Assembly: GCA_001600615.1 (NCBI GenBank)
Contig: BCKK01000004.1
Span: 310,001 to 374,000, forward strand
Source of the DNA: Dioszegia crocea
Taxonomy: Eukaryota; Basidiomycota; Tremellomycetes; Tremellales; Bulleribasidiaceae
DNA: 64,000 nt
Reading direction: 5' to 3'
In this document: in pieces, positions 11,864 to 27,405 of the stretch
How the letters are laid out: each line of letters starts with the position of its first letter
Position numbering within the stretch: the first letter of the stretch is position 1
Made by a program: the position numbers and the translations under genes
Notes under the pieces: generated by a model
What the model saw: only the letters and a program-made list of their open reading frames with translations
The model's database searches: none
Told to the model about the DNA's origin: nothing

Positions 11864-12799
11864 TCAGAGCCAATTTAGCGCTAGTATCCCTATCGCCAAC
11901 CCCACCACTCCTCTCTGTGTAGTACATGAAACAAGTGCGCTAGACCTAAGTATCAGCGTGGGATCATGGCATGTAGATCCAGTGGAAATGGGCTGTCTCG
12001 ACAAAGTGGCAGAAGAGGAAAGCCGAAACTCACTTTGAACCTTCCCGCTTGACCTCGAACACCTCGCCTTCTACTCGAGGGTCCGCATAGTGGCTCTTGG
12101 GCAAAATCAGGCTCACTCGCCATTTCTGACCCTCAATCATTGGCTCAGGTGCCGTGTAGGTGTAGTTCCCGCTGATGGCGTCTAACTCCGACTTGATGAT
12201 CAGGGTGGAATTAGACGTGGGGTTGGTGAGTTCAATATCGAATTTGACAGGGACTGTAGTTGTCGACTGAGGTATCAGCGCACCATGTGTGAAAATATGT
12301 GAAAGCAAGCAAATTCACTTCCCACTGGATCAGCTGAGGACCCGTTGTCGTCCATCCTTTCGCCAGCGAAGGCGTGATCAAACGCAACACGGGACCTACG
12401 CGGAAGGTATCGCTCAAGACAATCGTCGTCCCGTCAGAAGCATTCCGGAATTCGATCTGATACTGATCTCCCTGGACGAGAGGTACGAGGGGTTGAAATT
12501 TGTGACTGCTGAGCCATTTCGAAACGTTGCGTGCGGAATATTGGATGTAAGAAACACTTCGATTCGGATTGCTGTGGACGTATATACCAATCTCGTCGTG
12601 ATTTGTGGATTCGCGGACGCCCTGTTGAGTCAGCCTACAACCGGTCAGTATTGAGGTATGTACGCACGCTCCAGAGGATGGTTTGGGCGCCTGATAGGTT
12701 CAGCCAGCCGTAGTCTTTGGTTGGAGACACGACCTTGAAAATGTCCAAAGCGGCGATAGTGCTGATGAAGAAAAAGAGACAGAGGAGAGTGGAGCGCAT
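11864..12799 (-). CDS. Kre9/Knh1-like GPI-anchored protein (copy 2)
   Basis: Paralogue of the neighbouring gene at 10580. It has a signal peptide (MRSTLLCLFFFISTIAAL), then FKVVSPTKDYGWLNLSGAQTILW, which aligns with the Kre9/KNH-like domain start of copy 1. The domain continues with IELTNPTSNSTLIIKSELD and YTYTAPEPMIEGQKWRVSLILP and ends VEGEVFEVKREGS, again as in copy 1. If the GTGAGT at 12030-12035 (minus) is used as a donor, the frame continues through a last exon (about 11864-11950). That exon encodes CTTQRGVVGLAIGILALNWL, a good GPI-anchor tail, and ends in TGA. Without that splice the protein stops at 12030. I favour splicing because the tail makes functional sense. The Ser/Thr stalk is much shorter than in copy 1. 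Confidence 0.78.
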
Positions 12800-13480
12800 T
12801 GTGTTTAGCCTGAGAATCAGGGGTTAGGCGGACGAGTGATGGACTGAGTCGGGATAAGCGCTGGTCATGATTGAGCTGCACCTCTGCAACCCTCATGGCT
12901 GTCATATTCGTCGTGAAGCCCCGACTGTTGCCAAGGCCACGGCCTGTGTGTGTGTGTGTGTGTGTGTACGAGGAGGTGTGTTTCATAGATGCCGCTTGAT
13001 GATTGATACCGCCCTTTATTCAGCAGCGATCTCCGAGCTCCTCATGGTGTGAATCGAGTTCGTCAGGGTCCCGCAGGATGATTGTGAAGTATACTGACGA
13101 CTTGACGTCGAGCTAGAGCGTAAGAATTTCTTACGCCGGGGGTCGAATGTAAGAAGGTTCCAAAATTCCACATCCACGGTTCCGCAGTGCGCAGCCACCG
13201 GTCAATTGGGCAGCCCAGAGTAAAGGGAGCTTGGAACAGTCACACATGGCCCATGAAGAGGTCAGATAGGATGAGTTGAGTTGATAGATTGTAGAACGAT
13301 ACATCAGATCGATCCAGCCAAGGTTGACCACCAAGAACAGCCTCGGGCCGAGCCGGGCCGAGCCGAAGTTTTGCCTATCAATCTCTTCACTCCAGACTCA
13401 TCCGATCGAGCGTCCGATAGACTCATCCATGCATTTGCATCACCTCACCGCGCCTTTTTGTCCAAGGATAGCTGGGCAAA
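12800..13480. other. Divergent promoter region, KNH-like copy 2 / MFS exporter
   Basis: Separates the minus-strand KNH-like gene from the plus-strand exporter. It contains the (TG)n run at 12945-12967 and a GCCGGGCCGAGCCG direct repeat near 13350-13370. No supported coding sequence. Confidence 0.5.
12945..12967 (+). repeat. (TG)n microsatellite
   Basis: Eleven and a half uninterrupted TG units. It lies in the divergent spacer about 150 bases upstream of the KNH-like copy 2 start and is likely length-variable between strains. Confidence 0.95.
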
Positions 13481-15464
13481 ATGTCCAAAATCCAGGAGGA
13501 CGCGATTGCCCTGGAGAGGTTGTCGCAGAAGGACCATGATGAGGGTATCGTTGAAGCCGAGAAGGCGGATGTTGACACTGCCGATAGTGAGGAAGGTACG
13601 CGATTGTCAACTGGGAAGATTGTGACTCTGGCCGCTGGGATGATGATGACGTTCTTTATCGGAGTAAGTGATTAATTCCTGTTCAATGGACAAGAGATAC
13701 CCTCGTGCGAGATCGGACTGATATTTCAGACCGCCTCTACTGCCTCAGTCATCCTCCTGATCCCCAGTATGGCCCGAGACCTAAGATCTACCGAGCTATC
13801 AACTCAATGGATCTCATCATCCTACACTTTGGCATTTGCATGGTATGTCCCCTTATCGATTTTGCTGACTCTCAGCGGTCTACTCTTCTCTGGCCGTCTT
13901 GGCGATATCCTTGGTCGGCGCAGAATGTACCTGTCTGGTATAGCCATCTACTGCATCTTCGCCATCTTGACAGGAGCCATCAAGGTGAGATCTACTAGAT
14001 CACGGAAAGCTAATATCAGAACCGCATAGCCATGTGTATCTTTCGAGCTTGTTCAGGATTTGGAATGTCAATCGTCATGCCTGCGGGTTTTGGGGTTATC
14101 GGAGTCAACATCAAGCATGAGCCTGCGCGAACGAGAGTCTTTACAACATTTGGTGAGTCTCTCTATCGATAGGTCTGACGTACAGGTCTAGGAAACCCTA
14201 TAGGAGCCGCAACTGGAAGTCTTATCGGCGGAGCAATGGCCAGTATCGGAACTAACGGATGGCAATACCTCTTTTACCTACTTTCAGCTATCGCAGCCAT
14301 CCTCGGCGTGCTTGCGTACTTTATCATCCCGCCCGATAAGCCAAATCCGAATGCTGATAAACGGATCGATTGGTTAGGCGGAGTTCTCATCACCGCGGGA
14401 CTATGCCTGTTTACATTCAGCCTGACGGAGTCTGGACTGGCCGAGAATGGCTGGAGATCACCTCGTGAGTTCTGGGACATTCACATCGTGTGTCGACTTC
14501 TGAAGATTCGCGGCAAAGCGCTACGCTTACACGTCAGACGTCCCCGCACTCCTAGTCACCTCTTTCGTCCTTCTAGGCCTCTTCATCGCCTGGTCACTCT
14601 ATCTCGAACGGCACACAACCAGACTCCCCGTCATCAAAATGTCACTTTTCTCTCGCCGGCCAGGACTCGTCGGCATCATCTGTCTCTGCGCAACTGGAAC
14701 GACAATCTCAGTCTCATCTTGGATTTACACAACTACAATCTTTTATCAAAAATATAAGGGCGAATCACCCATTCAAAACTCTATATCGATTCTGACGACT
14801 ACAATTATGGGTGTGGTGGTTGGAGTAAGTTCTGATCGCTAATATCCAGCTAACCCGTAGTTGATTGTCATGATTGTTGCTCCCAAATTCCGCGTCTCTT
14901 ACCTTCTACCCAGCACAATTCTGCTCACAGCGTAAGTTGCACTAGAATTCGCGTGCTGATCGAGCAGTGGGACTTCGCTCATGTACGCCAATTGGCCCGA
15001 GGGTACTATCTTCTGGGCATATGAATTCCCAGCTCAACTCTTAATACCATGGGGCGCCGACTTGTAAGTACGCCCTCACAACTGCGCTGAAGGGGGCAGT
15101 ATGAATGGTCTAGGCAACCCAATGATCTCCAATCTTATCACACAGTAAGCTCCATTTTTCTTCTTCCCTCTTCTAAGCTTACGCGACAGGGACGAGCAAT
15201 CAGTCGGTGGTGCTCTATTCCAAACATCAGGACAGATTGGTCTAGCTCTGGGCATTTGTATCGCTTCATTGATCAATTCTCAAGTCGAGGAAATGACGGG
15301 AGATGTCTTGAAGGGATGTCGGGCAACGTTCTGGGCTGGATCCGCCATGGGCCTTACAGGTATGTTTCCGGACTGTTTGCGCTGGCTGATGGACAGTGGT
15401 GGCTTTGAGCGCAATTGGGCTCAGGCGAGTCAAGTTGGCCAAGGATATAGGCAAGCTCACTTAG
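13481..15464 (+). CDS. DHA2-type major facilitator drug:H+ antiporter
   Basis: Multi-exon membrane exporter. After a hydrophilic N-terminus (MSKIQEDAIALERLSQKDHD), helix 1 is IVTLAAGMMMTFFIGV. The antiporter loop between helices 2 and 3 reads SGRLGDILGRRRMYLSG, the MFS motif A (GxLaDrxGrk). Motif C-like glycines appear in GNPIGAATGSLIGGAMAS. Further helices include WQYLFYLLSAIAAILGVLAYFI and GGVLITAGLCLFTFSL. The final exon (from about 15398) follows a short intron and reads VVALSAIGLRRVKLAKDIGKLT, ending in TAG at 15462-15464. The sequence resembles fungal Atr1/Azr1-like 14-helix exporters for toxic compounds. The substrate is unknown. It lies inside the KNH-like cluster, which may be coincidence. 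Confidence 0.85.
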
Positions 15465-16373
15465 ACATCTTATTGTATCAAATATCTCGTATCTTCTGCG
15501 TACGTATCTCGTAGCGTTGTACACACATATTGCATATCGCTTGGGTCGGGCCAGCCTCCTTTACTGTTGGGGAAAGTACACTCCAATCCGATTACCAATG
15601 TGGGGATTATGAAAGCGAAGATAGAAAGACGCATGGTGTGCTGCGGCTAGGAGACTTTCAGGCGGCCGATGCTTGGTTTGTGGAAGTACCGTAAGACATG
15701 GAGTACATATTAGGAGCGCTCATTTTCCCGGGTATAAGCTGTTGGCTGGGCGCCTGAGTATGGACCTGCCTTTGATGCTCACATGATGCACTATCCCTCG
15801 TGCCTGGTAGGGACGCCTGTCCCCAGGTGTGTGTGGATTGGCGTTTCAACTTTCAAAGGAGGTAGCTAGAGTAGCGCGCGTTTCAGGACTCAGGTCAACA
15901 AGGCCCCGCCCTACCGCCGGCCATATAGTGCGGTGTCCCTGGATCTATCCTCTCTCCTCCATACATACTTCTGACTCCATTTATTGTGTACAATCCGTCC
16001 ATGGGATAGCATGCGGTGAGACTTGCGTCTCGATGGAGCCACCAGCTTCGCCCAGGCAAGCAAGCCACCACATCGCCCTTGTTTCATCTCATGTTTCATA
16101 TTTGCCCGCTAGCCTATATGTTCCCCCCATTCAGCAGCCACGTGGTAAGCAACACACACCGCTCGGACGTGCCTCTTTTGCTTTAATCCTTTCTGCATCG
16201 CCCTCTCACTCAAAATCCCCATATAATCCCCTCCGATACGCTTACAACCATACTCAGACACGCTACATACACTCACCAAGCCCCTTATTGAGAGCACACC
16301 CGAAAAGTCTGATCCTGCACTGCAAATTTTCGCGTCAAGAAAACACCGACGCGTTCTTGTACGCATCACAACA
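15465..16373. other. Intergenic stretch, MFS exporter to KNH-like copy 3
   Basis: About 900 bases without a supported gene. The right end should be the promoter and leader of the KNH-like gene at 16374; a CATATAATCCC element near 16218 could be its TATA box. Short open frames in the stretch lack splice logic or recognisable sequence. Confidence 0.4.
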
Positions 16374-17279
16374 ATGCGGTTCGCTATAGTTTGGTCCGGT
16401 ATCTCCCTTCTCGCCTCGGCGTCAGGTACGTATCTTCTATTCAAACACTTCTGGAAGTCTCTCCAGCCGTCCTCCCTGGCGGGTTCTTATGGCACTGGCT
16501 GATCACCAGCGTCCTTATCGACGATTTACTGGCCCGTCACCCATCCCTCCCAACAAAACCCCTGGGTTCTCGGCCAAAAGAACCTGCTCGCATGGACATG
16601 CGGTGGTGGAACCGGTATCCAATCCTTCGACATTCAACTCCATAATGCCAACTATAGCATTATGAATGGGTTCATCCCCATTGCGCTGCGTGTGCCGATG
16701 GAGCGTTTGGCGACGGGACGGAAGAACTTTGGGGGAGAGATCGAGGTGGATTTGGCGGACAACATACCTACTGGGTAAGTTTGGATTTGGGCCACTGTTT
16801 CCAAGAATAGTCGAGGGGGGCAAGGGGGAGATCCCGGGCAATGATTGTTGGCTCTATTTTGACGCGTCAAAGCTTTGGCTGGGCACTATCAGACCTCACC
16901 TCCTGTTCAGCCTCCTTCAAATCTCGTCTCCTGGCTTTTCTGCGATCTGCCCCATACGATGTCCCAGTGCTCATACCAACAGTGACGGCTTCCGCCTCAT
17001 CTTCATCAACACCCTACACGGACAAGTCTACTCCCAATCACCCAAATTCAGCATCTACCCCAGCCGACCCGGAAACTACACTGAGCCAGGTAAGCTTACT
17101 TTCTCTCATGCCAGGGAATATTAGCTGATTTTGCAGACCTCCCAACGGCTACCGTTACCGCTACCCTCACCCGCGTTCCCGACCCAACCCAACAGTGGGC
17201 CATCACCCTCAACGGTATTGACCCCGACGCGACCAAGGCTGCTACTGCTATTGCTGGCGGAAGCGGAGGTGGAACGTAA
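16374..17279 (+). CDS. Kre9/Knh1-like secreted protein (copy 3)
   Basis: The start MRFAIVWSGISLLASAS is a signal peptide that crosses an intron (donor GTACGT, acceptor near 16510). Then follows IYWPVTHPSQQNPWVLGQKN, the same start-of-domain pattern as the other two KNH-like genes. It continues WTCGGGTGIQSFDIQLHN and LRVPMERLATG. After an unusually long intron (about 16776-16981) come DGFRLIFINTLHGQVYSQSP and FSIYPSRPGNYTEP. A final exon ends GGSGGGT with TAA at 17277-17279. The Thr/Pro-rich tail is short and no GPI signal is reached. The ACGTAAGG at the stop could instead be a splice donor leading to a longer C-terminus, which I could not decide. Confidence 0.68.
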
Positions 17280-17736
17280 GGGATTGCTATGCTCTGAGAC
17301 CAATGTTGAGCGCCAGGACCGAGATATGGGCGAGGATGATTTTGTGCGATGCCTTGGGGATCGCTGGAGAGGGGAGAGTGACAGCTTGTACGAGGTGGAT
17401 GATGATCATTATGGACTTTATGTTTCGACTGCACGGCTATACCCCTGAAAGAGAAGCTCGGATTAGACCGGAGGGGGACATCTCATGGGGGCAGTTGCGG
17501 TGGTAGCGAAACTAGATTGACGTTCTGCTATTCTGGGCCACGATGTTGGGCTGCTCACTCGTGCTTCGCCCTGCTACCTGGACTTGTATGAATCGTGCTT
17601 TCTTTTCGATCATGAAATAGGTACGTGATGAAGAGCACTGGCGCTCGAATCGCGATGAAGCTATTGACGAAGGTTCTAGCAGTGCTTATGTTCACTGATG
17701 TAATCCACTCGGCAACACATCGGCCACCTCTGACGT
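17280..17736. other. Intergenic stretch after KNH-like copy 3
   Basis: Nothing certain. If the KNH-like gene is spliced at its TAA, an alternative C-terminal exon could lie at about 17320-17506 (open frame ending WGQLRW). Otherwise it is the shared 3' flank of two convergent genes. Confidence 0.35.
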
Positions 17737-18501
17737 CTACATCCATTCCTCAACGTGCGGCATCTCAGGCTCATCGAAAGTCATCAGTGCGCCGTAACCT
17801 AGCGACCCCACTAAGCAATCATCAATCGATTCTTGAATCTGCGCGAGAGATTTGCTGTCGGTGCCGAGCGGGTCAGGCAAGATCTCCTCATCTTTCCGAG
17901 GGACTCCAAACATCTTGCATCGGAACCGAACCTTGAGAGTCGTAGTGGCGCGTTGTCCCTTGCTGCAGCTGTTGGCCATCGTCTCACTGTGCCCCAATCG
18001 TTCCATGTCTACTACCCACAGCGCCCCAAATGCCTCAAACGGCCAGCCACGCCGTGCCAGCCCTGGCTTCAGACCAAGACGCAGACTGATGACGCCTTTC
18101 GGACCCAGTTGCTCCGGAATCTGCCCCGTGCTCTCCGCCAACTCAATTACGCTGTTCTCCCAATCGAACTTATGGTGAGTTCCTGAGGCTTGGTGGATTA
18201 TATCGTTTGAGTTACTGGCCGTTTCATCGTCACGGTATGTCGTCCAGTGTTTGTCAAGAATCTTGCGCCTGAATAGTGAACCGGTATTGGCAATGGCGCC
18301 CAGGAGAGTCTGCGTCTTAGTCTGCTGCGTGGTAATTGTCATCTCTGCGATGCACGTGCCCACATCCACAGTGGCTTCGGAAGGGTGGGCGTCACTTCTC
18401 GGTAGAGGTGGATCAGCAGTCAACAGTGTTTGTTCTGTCGTATTGATATTGCTTGCTGATGTTGAGACGCAGAAAGGACTTCTGGCTGGAGTTGGCGTCA
18501 T
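17737..18501 (-). CDS. Unrecognised protein, tandem copy 1
   Basis: An open frame with no recognised domain. I start it at MTPTPARSPF (18501), because translation further upstream to 18750 looks like an untranslated leader (His/Pro-rich, no similarity to the next copy). The useful part is the C-terminal half: FDWENSVIELAES, LWVVDMERLGHSETMANS, then LKVRFRCKMFGVPRKDEE. The last segment matches VSIRFTCHVLGVPRSA in the neighbouring minus-strand gene with the same spacing of upstream residues. No signal peptide, membrane helix or catalytic motif is apparent. It is probably a diverged tandem duplicate. The N-terminus may be wrong and further exons are possible. Confidence 0.5.
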   Translation of the reverse strand: MTPTPARSPFCVSTSASNINTTEQTLLTADPPLPRSDAHPSEATVDVGTCIAEMTITTQQTKTQTLLGAIANTGSLFRRKILDKHWTTYRDDETASNSNDIIHQASGTHHKFDWENSVIELAESTGQIPEQLGPKGVISLRLGLKPGLARRGWPFEAFGALWVVDMERLGHSETMANSCSKGQRATTTLKVRFRCKMFGVPRKDEEILPDPLGTDSKSLAQIQESIDDCLVGSLGYGALMTFDEPEMPHVEEWM

Positions 18502-18890
18502 TGCTGTAGAGTCGGTCGTGAGGGTGATTTTCCACACAAAGGGGGGGTGGATGAAATGAATGTAGACTATGCTTGATAGACGGGTGTGCTGTAGAGGAGG
18601 CGCGAATTGAGATCGAAGAGTGGATGGTCGATGATTGCAAGGGGGTGTACGGTGCCCGTGCAAAGCGAGCCTTCCGAGCTTGCCAGGAATTTCTGGCTCC
18701 GTAACCGGAACAAAGACTCGGAGACCCTGATGATCAAAGGAGTACATCAAACACTTGCTTATCTCGTCGGATCCCTATCAGATACAGAGTGGCATTTCAT
18801 TGAGTCTACTAGCTGTTGTCTGGTACTACCTCTTCAAGGGATATGTCAGATACCAGACCTGCACCGCCTCATAAATCCCTCGTTGTAAAA

Positions 18891-19588
18891 TCAAACCCTC
18901 AGTCCCGAGCGAGACGTCCCGAGCTCAACTAAGGCTCGAGCTGCAATTTCTCGTAGAGTGAGCTGAGCCGTAGTCGACGCGGGGGAAGTGGCCGATCTCG
19001 CGCTTCGCGGAACGCCAAGAACGTGGCAGGTGAAACGGATCGAGACGATGGGTGTCCGGCGCTCGTCACCTGCAATTGACTGCGTGACTACCCTTCTTTC
19101 CAACTCGGTGAAGATGACCGCCTTGTAGTTGTGAAAGAGCCTCTCGCTCGAAGGTGTGGCCCTCGTAAAGTGCGGACTGCAGTCGTCTGGCCCACCTGCG
19201 ATGGATGTTCCGTCTTGCAGGGGCCCTGACATGGTCTGAATGAGCTCAGTCTGCCAGTCGAGTGTGTTCACAACGCCATCGGGGAACTTGATGGGATCGT
19301 GGTCTTGCTTGGGTACCGCCAACCAGAACCTTCTGACCGGAAATGACTTGTTTGTCGCGGATGTTGCCCCTCCGCAGATGTGGTCGTATAGCGATATTCC
19401 CGTCTCGAGTCTTGACACTCCTCATTGGTCCTCACGTCTGTCATCACATGTTGGACATCCCACTGACCGAGGTATTCGGTTGCAAGATCGTTCGAGCTCC
19501 ACTTGTGCTTTGTCGACCAATCCCGGAAGAGTCTGTATTCGGAGGCGCTGATGCAGCGTTCCTTCATAGCGTGGAGTTTGCAGGACAT
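18891..19588 (-). CDS. Unrecognised protein, tandem copy 2
   Basis: Begins MSCKLHAMKERCISASEYRLF. I join two frames with a 75-base phase-0 intron whose donor GTGAGG follows the codons for HVMTD and whose acceptor precedes SFPVRRFWLAVP. The branch site is weak, so the join is an inference. Downstream segments AVIFTELERRVVTQSIAGDERR and VSIRFTCHVLGVPRSA align with the copy at 17737, as does the LFRDWSTKHKWSSND segment near the start (LFRRKILDKHWTTYRDD in copy 1). The C-terminus is REIAARALVELGTSRSGLRV. No known family was recognised. Identity between the copies is low, so the duplication is old or fast-evolving. Confidence 0.5.
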
Positions 19589-20212
19589 GCTGTTGCGGAG
19601 AGAGCGATGCTGAATGTGGATGGATGGATGGTGCACTGAGTGGCGGATTTTGCGGGTCTTGATGGAGAAAGTTAAGGGGAGCAGTGACGGAAAGCGACCA
19701 TCGAGCATGGCTACTCTCAGCGATAAGACCGGGTGAAGGGATGCGTCAGGACGAAACATTGGAGGTGACAAAGGTGCAGATACAGACTCGAAGGGCGCGT
19801 TTTGCCATGGAGGCACGACATGCTCAGCGCCTCGTCAGTGTTCTTCTCGGCCTTCATCATCGCTGATACCAAAGTTGTAGGCGAGACTGGCATGGGAGCG
19901 AGGATCTACGCATCCATAAGTAGAGATTACATCAGTAACATCATCATAGGCGCCATAGGCGGCTGCAATCACGTACGGGCACTGCAAGGCTGATCTTCCG
20001 TTTCGGTACTTGATGTTTGCAAAGCAGAGTTGAAAGTCAAGCGAAGTAAGTGTGGTGAGTTACGACAACATGAGGTTTCTCATTCAACCACCTAAGGCTA
20101 TCTGTCTACCAGTACAACAACACCACCTTCTCGCCCGGTCTTCAGATCTAACCCCCTTCCATACTCGCCCCTTAGGCCTTCCCCCTTGCCACTTCTTACT
20201 AGGCGAAACAAA
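19589..20212. other. Intergenic stretch, tandem copy 2 to HFI1
   Basis: Contains the upstream region of the minus-strand gene starting at 19588 and the 3' flank of HFI1. I see no RNA gene, repeat or supported open frame. Confidence 0.4.
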
Positions 20213-21850
20213 TCACCCCAGGATATCCCTAAGGAGGAACGCCGGATCCTCATACTTCCAATGAAGCCCATGTTTCTTCTTCTTCCCCTTGCCTCCCTCC
20301 TTATCTTCCTCCCCTTTATCCGGAACCTCAATCTTGAGCAATCCGGACTCAAGCAAATTCCGCCCGACCGCTTCCGCACGGTGCGATACGAATGCCGAAC
20401 CATATGCAGGGGGTACGACCGCCAGAGTGGGATAATGCGACGTATTGTGATTCATGGGCACGATGGGTTTTGGCGGTGGACTGGATGGAGGGGATATGTG
20501 GCCGTTTACGGAGTTGAGATGATTTGGGTGATTGGGATGTTTCCCAGTATGTCCATTGGGTACAGAGGGGGAAGCGGGCCGAGAGAGGATATCGAGGTGG
20601 TGTGAAGGTTGTTGGCGGATTTTGTGTAGCCCATGAGCCTCTATTTGTCCCAAAGTGTGACCGGTCCGGAGTTGGTATAAGGCTGGAGAGGGAGTAGGGT
20701 GATTTCCTGGATTTAGGTTGAAGAGATTGTGGAATGTCTCAACGTCAGGTTCGGGGAGTGCCGGACTGGCATGTTCGCGTTGGAATGGGTGGGGGTGGTT
20801 GGTTTCTTCGGGATATGAGGATGGATGGGAAGGGCGACGCTGGGGTACTTGAATACTCTCCGTACCCGGTCGCTCACGCCCTGTGAGACGGACGACACTT
20901 TGGAGTATCCCCGAAACATGCTCGTCCACCCCGACAGAGAAGAACTCGGCGATGTCGTCGGGGTCGTCTGGGATGCGGAGGTCGTTGGCATTTGCGATTG
21001 CCTGGATTCGGGAGGTGAGTTGAAGGGACGAGGGAAGGGATCGGTCTGGGATAGATATAGAAGGTAGATTGAGGTCTAGGTATAAGCATGAACCATGTCT
21101 ATTAGATGGGACCGAAAGTAAGGTAGACGTACTGGGTGTATACGTTGATTGCTTTCTCTTGGCAACATCTGGGTCTTCTCCAATCTTACCCTCCCCATCT
21201 TCACCTTCTCCCTTCACATCACCATCCCCAGCTGCGGCTTCTTCCTCGGCCGCCTTTGCACTTTGAGCTATGCCACGCTTGAGCCTTCCTCGATCTCGGT
21301 TCGTCAGCGCGCCGATCCATTGCGAGATTCGGAGCTTGGGCTCAATGAGCACATCATCAATGTCGAACTCGGGATCGTAGTGCGGGACTCGCTTTCGTTT
21401 TCGGGCCAGAAGGGCGGAGGAAGGTGCTTGAGAAGGTGTTGAGGCGTTGTGGAGGAGTGAGATTAGGAGCTTGTTATGTAGTATCACTGCAGGTCAGCAG
21501 AGTTTCTATCCAGAAGAAGGCGCTTATGCTCGGCTTTAAGTGGCACTGAGGTTGGCATGGATGGGTTGATGCTCACATTTATCACCCTTCAACCAGCCCT
21601 TTATCATCCCCTCCAGTTCCCGTTTACTCAACTGCCCAACCAAATACCCATTGACCGCCTTCCAATACGCCAGGCCATTCTCGCCGAGGGCATCGTGTAA
21701 TTCCTGCTTGATTGCTTGAGTGTCAACCCGGACAAGCGGCGGAAGTGGCTGAGGCCGAGGAAGAGGATGATATGATGCTGGAGTGGCAAGATGGGGCGCA
21801 GTAGAGGTGGATGCTATACCTCCCGAGGAGTTGGAGAGCATTTGGGACAT
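20213..21850 (-). CDS. HFI1: SAGA coactivator subunit Ada1/Hfi1
   Basis: Two-exon gene for the Ada1/Hfi1 (TADA1) structural subunit of the SAGA histone-acetyltransferase complex, a nuclear transcription coactivator. Exon 1 encodes a disordered start then VDTQAIKQELHDALGENGLAYW and YLVGQLSKRELEGMIKGWL. This is the conserved N-terminal helical module of the family. The splice (donor GTGAGC near 21574, acceptor near 21487) continues in frame to LILHNKLLISLLHNA, the second conserved helix. A basic segment RKRKRVPHYDPEFD and the LRISQWIGALTNRDRGRLKRG region follow. The later part contains the histone-fold-like stretch LTSRIQAIANANDLRIPDD and a long Pro/His/Ser-rich region. The protein ends LHWKYEDPAFLLRDILG. 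It shares a 346-base divergent promoter with SMC5. Confidence 0.85.
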
Positions 21851-22196
21851 TGGAGAGGGGGGTCGGACTAGAAGAGGCGAGTATCAGGCCATGCGCTTTC
21901 AGACTTGGCGAATGGGGTATCTAGAGATAGCCAAGCTCCTACCGCGTCTCTCTGCGGGATATCGGGGAGGCCTGAGAGGATCTGAGGTGGATGCGGCAGG
22001 TCTAAGCCTTACCTCTTTGTCCTATGTCGACGGAGAGTGAGGTTTGGGTTTCACCTCGGAATGCGCGCACGGGCCAGTGAGCCGTGATAAAGCCACGTCA
22101 TGCAAAGTCGCGTCACCTTTCCCGACTGGACGCGACTGAGTACTGAGGAGAGGAGGATGAAATAGTTAGTCATCCCTCATCATACTTCCCACCTCA
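21851..22196. promoter_or_regulatory. Divergent promoter HFI1/SMC5
   Basis: 346 bases between two divergent start codons. No TATA box stands out; it presumably serves both a SAGA subunit and SMC5. Positional inference only. Confidence 0.5.
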
Positions 22197-26927
<4,731 letters not shown>

Positions 26928-27178
26928 GAAAAGGTGATGAGATGCCTGAGGGGATGCTGGAGGGGTAGCTCTGGGTGGAGGAATAGAGGAATCAGTGGTC
27001 TTTGGGGATGCGGCTGTACGAGTATGAGGAGATCTACCTTCTGGGCGTTGGTTTCGAGTATGCACATATTTTCAACTTCAGATCCATGTCATCCTAATGG
27101 GAGGGGGGGAGGGGGGCTTGACACAGGGGTAACTGACTCGGGTCGCGTCAACCAGGCGTAGTTGCATCGTGTGGTCAC

Positions 27179-27193
27179 GGTCACATTGTGACC
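27179..27193. repeat. 15-base perfect palindrome GGTCACA-T-TGTGACC
   Basis: Two 7-base arms around one T, directly adjoining the left inverted repeat. It has the shape of a site for a dimeric transcription factor. Confidence 0.6.
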
Positions 27194-27405
27194 CCACAAT
27201 TTGCCACCCATTCGTAAACTCCCCAGCAATCAAAAATAAGATGGCGGCGAGTCATAGAAGGGACGCTCCGGAGCCCTCTGAGCAGCGTGGGAGGCCTCAG
27301 TAGTATATGTGGGCGAGCATGAATGGACCATAGACGAACTTGAATGCCTTTCAGCGTGAAATTTGAGCGGTTTTGCGGGAAATTTGTCGGGTGGCAAATA
27401 TGTGG
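27194..27405. repeat. Pair of near-perfect inverted repeats, 16 and 17 bases
   Basis: CCACAATTTGCCACCC (27194-27209) and GGGTGGCAAATATGTGG (27389-27405) are reverse complements except for one extra A. They flank about 180 bases. No clear target-site duplication is seen outside them. Confidence 0.65.

Noticed and set aside
18502..18750. Longer start for tandem unknown copy 1
   Set aside because: The extra residues look like translated leader sequence and have no counterpart in the neighbouring copy.
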